Part shown: positions 1 through 6,672 of the stretch, in pieces
Layout: each line of letters opens with the position of its first letter
Position numbering within the stretch: position 1 is the stretch's first letter
Source: an uncultured Clostridia bacterium
GTDB lineage: Bacteria > Bacillota > Clostridia > Oscillospirales > Ruminococcaceae
NCBI GenBank assembly: GCA_944387915.1
Contig: CALXGT010000037.1
Location: 1-64,000 of the forward strand
DNA length: 64,000 nucleotides
Direction of reading: 5' to 3'
The notes under the pieces: generated by a model
Told to the model about the DNA's origin: nothing
Seen by the model: the letters and a program-made list of their open reading frames with translations, nothing else
Databases searched by the model: none
Translations under genes and position numbers: made by a program

Positions 1-34
1 GATGAGATGTTTTCCGCTTTTTTTGAAAAACCGG

Positions 35-63
35 TTGACAATTACCGGATGATGTGGTAGAAT
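35..63 (+). promoter_or_regulatory. Sigma-A promoter of tRNA-Arg
   Basis: TTGACA (35-40) and TAGAAT (58-63) are separated by exactly 17 bases. Transcription should begin near 70, about 19 bases before the mature tRNA. Confidence 0.85.
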
Positions 64-88
64 AGACAATGTTCCCGTTCGGGATGAT

Positions 89-165
89 GCGCCACTAGCT
101 CAGCTGGATAGAGTGTTTGACTACGAATCAAAAGGTCACAGGTTCGAGTCCTGTGTGGCGCGCCA
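89..165 (+). tRNA. tRNA-Arg (anticodon ACG)
   Basis: A full cloverleaf can be drawn. The acceptor stem GCGCCAC (89-95) pairs with GTGGCGC (155-161). The D-arm is GCTC/GAGT. The anticodon stem TTTGA/TCAAA carries the loop CTACGAA, giving anticodon ACG, which is read as ICG after A34 deamination and decodes CGU/CGC/CGA. The T-arm is ACAGG/CCTGT with loop TTCGAGT. The discriminator base is G and the CCA end is encoded in the DNA (163-165). It has its own promoter and an intrinsic terminator immediately downstream, so it is a single-gene unit. Confidence 0.97.
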
Positions 166-203
166 AAGAACCCCGCAAGCTTAATGCTTGCGGGGTTCTT
201 TTT
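166..203 (+). terminator. Intrinsic terminator of tRNA-Arg
   Basis: A perfect 15-base-pair stem (AAGAACCCCGCAAGC, 166-180, with its complement at 186-200) and a 5-base loop are followed by T residues. The 3' arm also encodes the last codons of the convergent gene that ends at 181, so the hairpin serves both strands. Confidence 0.93.
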
Positions 204-498
204 CGTCATTTTGTGAAGGCGCTGCGTTTATGCAGGGCTCGGAGTCGAAAGCCTTGGGAAATTCGTTTGGCGAAGCTTGCTTAAGCTCCGTTGTAATGGC
301 TGCAATCTGCCGGGAAAAGAGGATAAGGTCTTCTACGGAAACCGCTTTCCAGTCGGCGGCGAGAAGCGCCGCAATCGATTGCATCCTTTCCGGCGGTAAA
401 GCATTTCGACTTAAAACGACACGACGAATTTCCCGGTTTAAATCCGCCAAATTTTGTTGCAAAAGGTTCAAAACAGCACAAATTTCCTGATCGGTCAT
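181..498 (-). CDS. Hypothetical 105-residue protein
   Basis: I do not recognise this protein. It is 105 residues, rich in Leu, Ala, Glu and Arg, with no membrane segment or signal peptide. Residues 1-75 look like amphipathic helices and the C-terminus is charged. The ATG start has AAAAAGGA nine bases upstream, and a promoter (TTGTAT, 17 bases, TAAACT) sits just in front, so it is probably a real single-gene unit. It is convergent with the tRNA, and its last codons lie inside the tRNA terminator hairpin. No function is proposed. Confidence 0.7.
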   Translation of the reverse strand: MTDQEICAVLNLLQQNLADLNREIRRVVLSRNALPPERMQSIAALLAADWKAVSVEDLILFSRQIAAITTELKQASPNEFPKAFDSEPCINAAPSQNDEKEPRKH

Positions 499-520
499 AG
501 TAGATGGTCCTTTTTCTTTT

Positions 521-549
521 AGTTTATCAAAAAACTAAAAGAGATACAA
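521..549 (-). promoter_or_regulatory. Promoter of the 105-residue gene
   Basis: Reading the reverse strand, TTGTAT (544-549) and TAAACT (521-526) are 17 bases apart. The start codon lies about 25 bases downstream. Confidence 0.6.
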
Positions 550-550
550 T

Positions 551-587
551 TGCTAAAAAATACGAAATTATAAAATTGTTTTTAGCA
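551..587 (-). repeat. Inverted repeat between two genes
   Basis: TGCTAAAAA (551-559) and its exact complement TTTTTAGCA (579-587) flank 19 AT-rich bases. It lies downstream of tspO and abuts the -35 box of the next gene, so it could be a weak terminator or an operator. Confidence 0.4.
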
Positions 588-623
588 TTTTACCATATAC
601 TAAAAGGAAAAATTGGATATTTT

Positions 624-1097
624 TTATGAGCGATTGAGCAGCCAAATTCCAAAATTGAGATAGGCGGCAAAAAGGCACCAGCAAAGATAAGGGATTTGAA
701 TTTTTCCCGCCAGCGGGTCCACCTCGAGAAAAGAGCGGATCATTAAAATGATGAGTACAATCAGTAAAATCAGCCAGAGGAAGGCGGAAAGATAGGCGCC
801 CACTCCAAAAAACCAAACGGTCCAAAGGGCGTTGAACAAAAGCTGGAGCGAAAAAAGGATCAGGGGAGCGGTGCGGGCGGGAGCGCCCTTGTTCCAGACT
901 CTTGCGGCGCCGATCCCCATAAGAATGTACAGTGCGGTCCAAACGACGGGGAACAACCAGTTCGGCGGGGAAAGCGGGGGCTTTGTCAGCTGTTCATAAA
1001 AAGGAAGGCCCTTAGAGACAGCAAAAGAAGAGATCCCGCCGATTCCTAAGGCAATGGCGGGGAAGACCAAAAAGGGGATCCATGTTTTTCTTTTCAT
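624..1097 (-). CDS. tspO: TspO/MBR family membrane protein
   Basis: This is a tryptophan-rich sensory protein of the TspO/peripheral benzodiazepine receptor family, 157 residues, the usual length, with five predicted membrane helices. The family signature is clear around residues 39-57 (KPPLSPPNW followed by PVVWTALY), and Trp and Pro are frequent. Family members bind tetrapyrroles such as protoporphyrin IX and have been linked to stress responses; the role here is unknown. The start lies 21 bases after the stop of the upstream acetyltransferase gene, with a weak GGTGAT ribosome site, so the two are probably co-transcribed. Confidence 0.9.
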   Translation of the reverse strand: MKRKTWIPFLVFPAIALGIGGISSFAVSKGLPFYEQLTKPPLSPPNWLFPVVWTALYILMGIGAARVWNKGAPARTAPLILFSLQLLFNALWTVWFFGVGAYLSAFLWLILLIVLIILMIRSFLEVDPLAGKIQIPYLCWCLFAAYLNFGIWLLNRS

Positions 1098-1118
1098 ATT
1101 ACATCACCGGTATCCAGT

Positions 1119-1595
1119 TTATGCGCCGGAAGAAAAAATATGTAAACGTCTTTTTTCCATTTGGTAGTTGATAAGGAAAACGCCGTTTCGAAAAACCGCC
1201 TGCCGTTTTCGGATGCGGTAGCCTCGTTTGAGGAAAAAGGGGAGTGCGGTGATGGAAGCGTGAACGGTGATAACGGGAGCGGAGACGCTCTTTTCCAGCC
1301 GGTCACAGAGTTTTGCGGCAACGCCCCGGCGTTGATACTCCCGGTGGACGTAAAGGCGGTCTAAATACCCGTCTTTATGGATATCGCCAAAGCCGATGAT
1401 TTTTCCTTTCTCCACTGCTACCAGTGAAAGATGGTGAAGAAATGAGCGGTTCCATCCGGCAAGGTCACGGTGCTTTTCTGCCCAGGCGTCTCGTTGCCTT
1501 GCGCTGTAATCCTTTGCGTTGACGGTGTGGACGGTTTGGTAAAAAAGCGCCGCCGTTTCAAGACAGTCGGTGGGCTTATAGGTTCGAATAACCAT
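1119..1595 (-). CDS. GNAT family N-acetyltransferase
   Basis: A 158-residue protein with the GNAT fold. The acetyl-CoA-binding motif A is seen as QRRGVAAKL (residues 88-96) after the VHREY strand, and motif B ends in the FFLKRGYR segment near 120-130. It resembles small YafP/ElaA-like acetyltransferases; the substrate cannot be told from sequence. The ATG start is preceded by a strong AAAGGAG. It is the first gene of a likely two-gene operon with tspO. Two direct repeats at 1817-1851 lie upstream and may be an operator. Confidence 0.85.
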   Translation of the reverse strand: MVIRTYKPTDCLETAALFYQTVHTVNAKDYSARQRDAWAEKHRDLAGWNRSFLHHLSLVAVEKGKIIGFGDIHKDGYLDRLYVHREYQRRGVAAKLCDRLEKSVSAPVITVHASITALPFFLKRGYRIRKRQAVFRNGVFLINYQMEKRRLHIFSSGA

Positions 1596-1816
1596 AGTAA
1601 CTCCTTTCCGTTATCGAAAATATGGAAAAATTTTGCGAAAAAAAGGGGATTGCCGGTTTTCTTTTATGAACAGGGAAGGCCGGCGTCCTCCTATAAAATA
1701 GATGTGCAAGGGTTGACAGTGTGTAAGTTGTGTGTTGCTGCCGGCTTTTCCTGTAACACAGCCCATTTGGGAACCGTATAGCCGTCATTACTTTTTAAGC
1801 TTCTCCTTTCTCTTAA

Positions 1817-1851
1817 AATTGGTCTTGGTGTTTCAATAACAATTGGTCTTG
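1817..1851. repeat. Two direct repeats, possible operator
   Basis: AATTGGTCTTG occurs at 1817-1827 and again at 1841-1851, an offset of 24 bases, in the 395-base region between the divergent GNAT and lysozyme genes. Apart from this and the terminator at 1883, I see nothing convincing in that region; a 70-codon reverse ORF (1576-1788) has only a distant ribosome site. Confidence 0.45.
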
Positions 1852-1882
1852 ATTATTTTAACACATCGGCTGACGGTTGGGA

Positions 1883-1913
1883 AAGCGCGGATTTTTGATC
1901 CGCGCTTTTTTTG
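1883..1913 (+). terminator. Intrinsic terminator without an obvious upstream gene
   Basis: AAGCGCGGAT, a short loop, ATCCGCGCTT and a run of seven T residues form a strong forward terminator. No forward gene ends here, so it may close an unrecognised short RNA or act as a leader attenuator for the lysozyme gene that starts 78 bases later. Confidence 0.8.
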
Positions 1914-1991
1914 TATGAAAAGATAACATTTTTTGTCACAAACGGCGACTCGTCCGCATACCATGAAACGAAGAATGAAAGGAGGAAGGAT

Positions 1992-2810
1992 ATGGAAAAA
2001 GGTATCGATGTCAGTCGCTGGCAGGGAAAAATCGACTGGGCGAAGGTCAAACAGTCCGGCGTTGCGTTCGCTATGCTCCGAGCGGGATATGGAATGTACC
2101 AAAGCCAGGAGGATCCCTACTTTAAAACCAACGTCTCCGGAACGAAAATGGCGGGGATTCCCATTGGGGCGTATTGGTACAGCTATGCCGTCAATGAATC
2201 GGAGGCGCAAAGAGAAGCGGACACCTTTTTATCGGTGATCCGAAACGTTTCCTTTACTTATCCTTTGTTTTTTGACCAGGAATACGAGCCATCCATTTTG
2301 GCGCTCACCAACAAACAGCGCACCGATATTTGCAGCGCCTTCATCCGAAGGGTAACCGAGGCAGGGTACCGATGCGGGATTTATTCCAGCAAAGACTGGC
2401 TAGAAAATAAGATCGACGTTTCGGCGTTAGGGGATGTTCCCGTTTGGGTCGCCCAGTACAGCAGCGCCCTTACCTATTCGGGGCGGTATGACATCTGGCA
2501 GTATGGTCAGGGCAGTGTTCCCGGGATCTCCGGAGCGGTGGATTTGGATTACGGCTATTTCGATGAACAGAAAAAAGAAGGATGGGCGTATGAGGACGGG
2601 GAATGGTATTATTACGACGATGGCCGCCGTCTTGTTTCCAGATGGCTCAAGGACGACGGTTTTTGGTACTATTTAAAGGAAACGGGCGCGATGGCGAAAG
2701 GGTTTTTGACGGTAAAAAACGTTTTATACTATCTCAACCCATCCCGGTACCAGGATATTCCTACCGGCGCTTTAATCATTACCGATCCGAACGGCGGTAT
2801 TTCGGAATAA
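1992..2810 (+). CDS. GH25 lysozyme with aromatic cell-wall-binding repeats
   Basis: A 272-residue N-acetylmuramidase of glycoside hydrolase family 25 that cleaves peptidoglycan between MurNAc and GlcNAc. The opening GIDVSRWQG holds the first catalytic-site Asp (D6); D95 and E97 in FFDQEYE match the DxE active-site pair; DLDYGYF follows near 195. The C-terminal part (about 200-250) holds W/Y-rich repeats of the choline-binding type (EWYYYDDG, FWYYLKETG), likely for wall attachment. The start follows GAAAGGAGGAAGGAT; the in-frame ORF is open further upstream but has no ribosome site. No signal peptide or holin is present, so export is unexplained; phage-type release or a non-classical route are possible. 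Confidence 0.9.
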   Translation: MEKGIDVSRWQGKIDWAKVKQSGVAFAMLRAGYGMYQSQEDPYFKTNVSGTKMAGIPIGAYWYSYAVNESEAQREADTFLSVIRNVSFTYPLFFDQEYEPSILALTNKQRTDICSAFIRRVTEAGYRCGIYSSKDWLENKIDVSALGDVPVWVAQYSSALTYSGRYDIWQYGQGSVPGISGAVDLDYGYFDEQKKEGWAYEDGEWYYYDDGRRLVSRWLKDDGFWYYLKETGAMAKGFLTVKNVLYYLNPSRYQDIPTGALIITDPNGGISE

Positions 2811-2813
2811 CAA

Positions 2814-2845
2814 AAAAACCGGAAGAACTTCTTCCGGTTTTTCCT
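2814..2845. terminator. Bidirectional terminator
   Basis: AAAACCGGAAGAA and its complement TTCTTCCGGTTTT, flanked by A and T runs, lie between the convergent lysozyme and the first DUF2500-like gene and should stop transcription from both sides. Confidence 0.85.
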
Positions 2846-2846
2846 T

Positions 2847-3290
2847 TTACTTTTCATCGGGAACAAAGGATAAAAAGACGTTTTTGGTATAGGTGAGCGT
2901 CCCTTCGTCGCCGGGATGGAGCGTTTTATACCGCTCGTCGTTTTCGCCGATGGTAAAGTTTAACTCCTCGTTTTTTTCTTCGCACCAGAAGGAAAGACGG
3001 TGGTAAGAGACTCTCCCGTAGGTGTTTCCTACTTCTTCCCGCCCTCTGGCGACAACGTCTACTCTTCCGCCGGAAAGGTCGTTGGAAAGGACCCGCGCCC
3101 GAACGGAAACGGGGTTTTTGGGATGCCGGGTGCGGTAAGCTTTCACCGCGAAGGAGAGGGCAATGAGAACGATGATCAGCAAAAAGGCGATGAGCAGAAA
3201 GGTAAGCAGCCACCGCACCGGATCGTCTCCAAAAATGTTGGTGATAATAAATCGCATGATTTCGTCAATGGTTTCATTAAGCTTTGTCAT
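2847..3290 (-). CDS. DUF2500-like small membrane protein, copy 1
   Basis: A 147-residue protein with one long N-terminal membrane helix (about residues 25-55) followed by a conserved domain with ending GDEGTLTYTKNVFLSFVP, which matches the pattern of DUF2500 family proteins. It is the most divergent of four tandem copies: the loop reads VVARGREEVGNTYGRV where the others read VLDRGREVAGNTYGRV. I chose the ATG that has AAAGGGG 11 bases upstream; a TTG start 24 bases earlier lacks a ribosome site. It has its own promoter at 3459-3487. The function of the family is unknown; the topology suggests an anchored domain whose side of the membrane I cannot fix. Confidence 0.75.
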   Translation of the reverse strand: MTKLNETIDEIMRFIITNIFGDDPVRWLLTFLLIAFLLIIVLIALSFAVKAYRTRHPKNPVSVRARVLSNDLSGGRVDVVARGREEVGNTYGRVSYHRLSFWCEEKNEELNFTIGENDERYKTLHPGDEGTLTYTKNVFLSFVPDEK

Positions 3291-3458
3291 AGAGAACATG
3301 TCCCCTTTATTCAAAGAATACTTGAGCGGGCCTGAGTAACACGACGTATTTCGAGAGTTTTTGAAACAACAGCTAACGCAGTAAACTATTCAAATTGTGG
3401 GGGATGTGCGGTATTGGTGTTAATTGTTTTGTCGTAAACAGTACTGTTATATAGCTAC

Positions 3459-3487
3459 ATGATATGGTAATCGTTACGAATTGTCAA
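3459..3487 (-). promoter_or_regulatory. Promoter of DUF2500-like copy 1
   Basis: On the reverse strand TTGACA (3482-3487) and TATCAT (3459-3464) are 17 bases apart, giving a leader of about 160 bases. The rest of the 328-base AT-rich gap 3291-3618 shows nothing else I can name except the terminator at 3588. Confidence 0.8.
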
Positions 3488-3587
3488 CAAGTTACCTATA
3501 AAATCAATAAAATAACTAATGATTTTATTTTAAAATAGTAAGTTATACATTGAGTTAAGTTAAATTATATGAAAATAGGCTGAATAG

Positions 3588-3617
3588 AAAATGCCCGGGA
3601 AGCAGTCCCGGGTCATT
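3588..3617 (-). terminator. Terminator of the DUF2500-like three-gene operon
   Basis: Reverse-strand hairpin AATGACCCGGGA / TCCCGGGCATT with a short loop, followed by TTTTCTA. It sits just behind the stop codon of copy 2. Confidence 0.75.
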
Positions 3618-3618
3618 T

Positions 3619-4026
3619 CTACTCCCCATCGGGAACAAAGGACAAAAAGACGTTTTTGGAATAGGTGAGGGTTCCTTCGTCGCCGGGATGGAGCGTTTTA
3701 TATCGCTCGTCGTTTTCGCCGATGGTAAAGTTTAACTTCTCGTTTTTTTCTTCACACCAGAAGGAAAGACGGTGGTAAGCAACTCTTCCGTAGGTGTTGC
3801 CGGCAACCTCACGCCCTCTGTCCAATACGTCTACCTTTCCGCCGGTGAGGCCGGTAGAAACGACCCGCGCCCGAACGGAAACGGGGTTTTTGGGATGACG
3901 GGTGCGGTAAGCTTTCACCGCGAAGGAGAGGGGAATGAGCAAAAACAGGGCGATCAGGACAAAAAGAGCCGAAAATCCAAAAACGTATTCCATATCTTGA
4001 AAATATAAGGTGAGCAAATTGGGCAT
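3619..4026 (-). CDS. DUF2500-like small membrane protein, copy 2
   Basis: A 135-residue paralogue: short N-terminus, one membrane helix (about 15-40), then the shared domain from SFAVKAYRTRHPKNP to FLSFVP. The start ATG follows GGAGGTCGCT; an earlier in-frame start would lack this. The shared domain is almost identical to copies 3 and 4 while the N-terminal 30-odd residues differ completely, which suggests gene conversion or strong selection on the domain only. It is last in the transcript of copies 4, 3 and 2, with its start 31 bases after the stop of copy 3. Confidence 0.75.
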   Translation of the reverse strand: MPNLLTLYFQDMEYVFGFSALFVLIALFLLIPLSFAVKAYRTRHPKNPVSVRARVVSTGLTGGKVDVLDRGREVAGNTYGRVAYHRLSFWCEEKNEKLNFTIGENDERYKTLHPGDEGTLTYSKNVFLSFVPDGE

Positions 4027-4056
4027 AGCGACCTCCGAAATCATATCGGACAAACA

Positions 4057-4464
4057 TTACGAACGATACGGAACAAAGGACAAAAAGACGTTTTTGGAAT
4101 AGGTGAGGATTCCTTCGTCGCCGGGATGGAGCGATTTATACCGTTCGTCGTTTTCGCCGATGGTAAAGTTTAACTCCTCGTTTTTTTCTTCGCACCAGAA
4201 GGAAAGGCGGTGGTAGGCGACCCGCCCGTAGGTGTTGCCAGCAACCTCACGCCCTCTATCCAATACGTCTACCTTTCCGCCGGTGAGGTCGGTAGAGAGA
4301 ACCCGCGCCTGGACCGAAGTGGGGTTTTTGGGGTGCCGGGTGCGGTAAGCTTTTACCGCGAAGGAGATGACAATAAGGAACAAGATCGTAAGAAGAACGA
4401 AAGTCAAAATCATCGTCATATTTTCACCATCATACATAAGATAATCTTTGATTCGATTGAACAT
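4057..4464 (-). CDS. DUF2500-like small membrane protein, copy 3
   Basis: A 135-residue paralogue with one membrane helix (about 16-37) and the shared DUF2500-like domain ending NVFLSFVP. The ATG start has AAAGGAG eight bases upstream. It is the middle gene of the operon, 28 bases downstream of copy 4. The conserved segment YHRLSFWCEEKNEELNFTIG carries the single Cys shared by all four copies. Confidence 0.75.
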   Translation of the reverse strand: MFNRIKDYLMYDGENMTMILTFVLLTILFLIVISFAVKAYRTRHPKNPTSVQARVLSTDLTGGKVDVLDRGREVAGNTYGRVAYHRLSFWCEEKNEELNFTIGENDERYKSLHPGDEGILTYSKNVFLSFVPYRS

Positions 4465-4492
4465 AGAAAACTCCTTTCAAAAGGGACGATTT

Positions 4493-4927
4493 TCAGCGTT
4501 TCGATCCGGCTTTTGGCTCTTCCCCTGGGACGAAAGACAAAAAGACGTTTTTGGAATAGGTGAGGATTCCTTCGTCGCCGGGATGGAGCGATTTATACCG
4601 TTCGTCGTTTTCGCCGATGGTAAAGTTTAACTCCTCGTTTTTTTCTTCACACCAGAAGGAAAGGCGGTGGTAGGCGACCCGCCCGTAGGTGTTGCCGGCA
4701 ACCTCACGCCCTCTGTCCAATACGTCTACCTTTCCGCCGGTGAGGTCGGTAGAAACGACCCGCGCTCGGACGGAAGTGGGATTTTTGGGGTGGCGGGTAC
4801 GGTAGGCTTTCACCGCGAAGGAGAGGGCGATGAGGAAAAGTATGAGCAGAAACATCGTGAACATAAGAATGAAAAGGATATCCGGCCTGTCAAAATAAAA
4901 CCAAATTTTTTGAAAAACGTCTTCCAT
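4493..4927 (-). CDS. DUF2500-like small membrane protein, copy 4
   Basis: A 144-residue paralogue and first gene of the three-gene operon. An amphipathic N-terminus (MEDVFQKIWFYF) leads into one membrane helix (about 18-40) and the shared domain; the C-terminus has a short Lys/Arg-rich tail (EEPKAGSKR). The start follows AAAGGAGCGCAAG. The operon promoter lies about 230 bases upstream, giving a long untranslated leader. Confidence 0.75.
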   Translation of the reverse strand: MEDVFQKIWFYFDRPDILFILMFTMFLLILFLIALSFAVKAYRTRHPKNPTSVRARVVSTDLTGGKVDVLDRGREVAGNTYGRVAYHRLSFWCEEKNEELNFTIGENDERYKSLHPGDEGILTYSKNVFLSFVPGEEPKAGSKR

Positions 4928-5160
4928 CTTGCGCTCCTTTCTGGATGGGATGAAGAAAAATCCAATCCGCGTATCCTTGATAACGGGCTTTTTGGTCCGT
5001 TAGGTCAAAAGCGGGACGCAGTAAGCACAGGTGACAGCAAATCGAACCGTTTAGGCAAACAGTACGGCGTCGCCGGTTTTCCGCCGCATCCTTTCCTTTT
5101 GACACTCATAGGGAATGATCAAAAATCCAATGACACAAAATGTACGATTGATACATTTTC

Positions 5161-5166
5161 ATTATA
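5161..5166 (-). promoter_or_regulatory. Likely promoter of the DUF2500-like operon
   Basis: A TATAAT box is seen on the reverse strand; the matching -35 (TTTCCT, 17 bases away) is weak. The leader (about 5155 to 4928, in a 317-base gap) shows no structure I recognise. Confidence 0.5.
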
Positions 5167-5208
5167 CTATAACGGAATATTTTAGGAAATTCGCATATTG
5201 CACAAAAG

Positions 5209-5241
5209 AAAAATCCGGGCGCGTTTTCTGCGCCCGGAAAG
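5209..5241 (-). terminator. Terminator of the M28 peptidase gene
   Basis: TCCGGGCGC, a 7-base loop, GCGCCCGGA and TTTTTC on the reverse strand, four bases behind the stop codon. Confidence 0.9.
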
Positions 5242-5244
5242 GAA

Positions 5245-6495
5245 TTAGTCTTCTTTCTTTTTAAAAAGGTAGCGGTCCACCTTTTCCACGATTTCGTCGG
5301 GGATCTTTTTCGGCACCGGGAAGACCTCGGCGTTGACCACCCGCTTGGCGAACTCAATGGCAAAGTCGGCGACCACCTGTAACCCTTCCTCTGAGATAAG
5401 GGAAATCATATCGTACCGGGTATGCATAAAGCCCATACCCTGACCGCCGCCTCTGGCAAAGCTGATGGCGGGGACGCCGCAATCGGCAAAGGGGGTGGAG
5501 TCGCTGGACATAACGTCATATTTTACCGTTGTAGAGTAGCCCACCTCTTTGGCTAAATATTCGATGTAGGTACAAAGACCGTGGTCCGCAGTGACAATGG
5601 CTTGGTTTCTTCCTAAAATCGAACCGCCCACGTCGGCGTTAATCATCAAAACATGGCGGTCAAACTCGTCTTTATATTTGGCGGTGTAGGCTTTGGAGCC
5701 CAAAAGCCCCAGCTCCTCGGAGCCAAACCAGATAAAGTTTAACGTCCGTCTCGGGGGATTTTCCTTAAAGTAATGCAAAAGCTCCATAATGGTGGCACAG
5801 CCGGCGGCATTGTCCCAAACGCCGTAGGAAAACTCGACGCTGTCGTAATGGGCGCCGATATCAATAATCTCATCGGGAAAATCGGTTCCTTTTACGGTAA
5901 CGAGAACGTTATGGGAGATATGGACATGGTTTTTGGTCTCCAAAGTAAAGGACACCGTCTCGGGCTTTTGCTTTAACAGGTCCAGCGCGTCGGTCATCCG
6001 GATATGGAAAGCGGGAAGAAGCCCTAAATCGGTCATATTCTTCCGAAGCTTTCTCGTGTCCAGATCGGTTTTGTCCTCTTCGTCGATCACAGTGCCGCCC
6101 ATAGTCATAAAGCCTTTTACTCCGGCATCCAACAGCTTTTGGTAGGTTTCCGGATTGGGGCGCTCGTTGACCAGTACGAATTTGCCTTTGGCTTTTTGGA
6201 GACAGACATCGTCAAACTGCTCCAGATAGAAAAAAGGAGCGGTCTCTTCGCCGTCGGTGGATTTGGCGCATTTATAGCCGGTGACAGTATATTCCTTTCC
6301 GCCGGTGATCCGAAACTGCGCCTTTAAAACCGTTCCGTCCTCCACCTCGAAGGGCATTTTTTCCGCCTCAAAGCCCAGCTTTTTTGCTTCTTCCATTAAA
6401 ATGGCGGCAGCTTTTTCTTCCTCCGGCGAACCGCTGACCCGAACAAATCCCATGCGGCTGACCAGATCGTACATCCGTTTTCCATCTGCGTACAT
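5245..6495 (-). CDS. M28 family zinc aminopeptidase
   Basis: A 416-residue co-catalytic zinc peptidase of family M28 that removes N-terminal residues from peptides. The five metal ligands and the catalytic Glu are all present: H216 and D218 (GAHYDSVEF), D228 (WDNAAG), catalytic E260 and ligand E261 (FGSEELGLLGS), D288 (NADVGG) and H358 (GFMHTRYD). Residues about 70-190 form an insert that resembles a PA domain. There is no signal peptide, so it is probably cytoplasmic. The start follows AGAGGGATTGAT. The gene stands alone, divergent from cysK, with its own promoter and terminator. Confidence 0.92.
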   Translation of the reverse strand: MYADGKRMYDLVSRMGFVRVSGSPEEEKAAAILMEEAKKLGFEAEKMPFEVEDGTVLKAQFRITGGKEYTVTGYKCAKSTDGEETAPFFYLEQFDDVCLQKAKGKFVLVNERPNPETYQKLLDAGVKGFMTMGGTVIDEEDKTDLDTRKLRKNMTDLGLLPAFHIRMTDALDLLKQKPETVSFTLETKNHVHISHNVLVTVKGTDFPDEIIDIGAHYDSVEFSYGVWDNAAGCATIMELLHYFKENPPRRTLNFIWFGSEELGLLGSKAYTAKYKDEFDRHVLMINADVGGSILGRNQAIVTADHGLCTYIEYLAKEVGYSTTVKYDVMSSDSTPFADCGVPAISFARGGGQGMGFMHTRYDMISLISEEGLQVVADFAIEFAKRVVNAEVFPVPKKIPDEIVEKVDRYLFKKKED

Positions 6496-6521
6496 ATCAA
6501 TCCCTCTTTTCTTTTTCTTTC

Positions 6522-6550
6522 AGAATACCACGTTTTTGCGAAAATGACAA
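6522..6550 (-). promoter_or_regulatory. Promoter of the M28 peptidase gene
   Basis: Reverse strand TTGTCA (6545-6550), 17-base spacer, TATTCT (6522-6527). Confidence 0.7.
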
Positions 6551-6590
6551 GGGACGGCGGTTGTTTTCAAAAAGGAGCAAGTCCTCTGCC

Positions 6591-6619
6591 TTGCCAAAGG
6601 AAGGGGGCTGTGCTACAAT
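6591..6619 (+). promoter_or_regulatory. Promoter of the cysK operon
   Basis: TTGCCA (6591-6596), 17-base spacer, TACAAT (6614-6619). A GC-rich hairpin with one mismatch (6634-6655) lies between the start site and the ribosome site but has no T run. I see no T-box or S-box in this leader. Confidence 0.7.
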
Positions 6620-6672
6620 AAAAAAAGAAACGATCCCGGGCGTCTTGACGCCGGGGAAGACGGGAGGCTCTT

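Noticed and set aside
89-165. tRNA-Arg as an integration site for a mobile element
   Set aside because: No integrase, no direct repeat of the tRNA 3' end and no change in base composition nearby.
1576-1788. A 70-codon reverse ORF upstream of the GNAT gene
   Set aside because: Its AAAGGAG lies 14 bases from the ATG, the frame overlaps the GNAT start, and the product looks random.
2847-4927. The four repeats as a CRISPR-like or satellite repeat array
   Set aside because: The repeated unit is a coding domain in four separate genes with their own ribosome sites, not a spaced short repeat.
6620-6672. T-box or S-box before cysK
   Set aside because: The leader is about 45 bases, too short, and the GC-rich hairpin has no T run.
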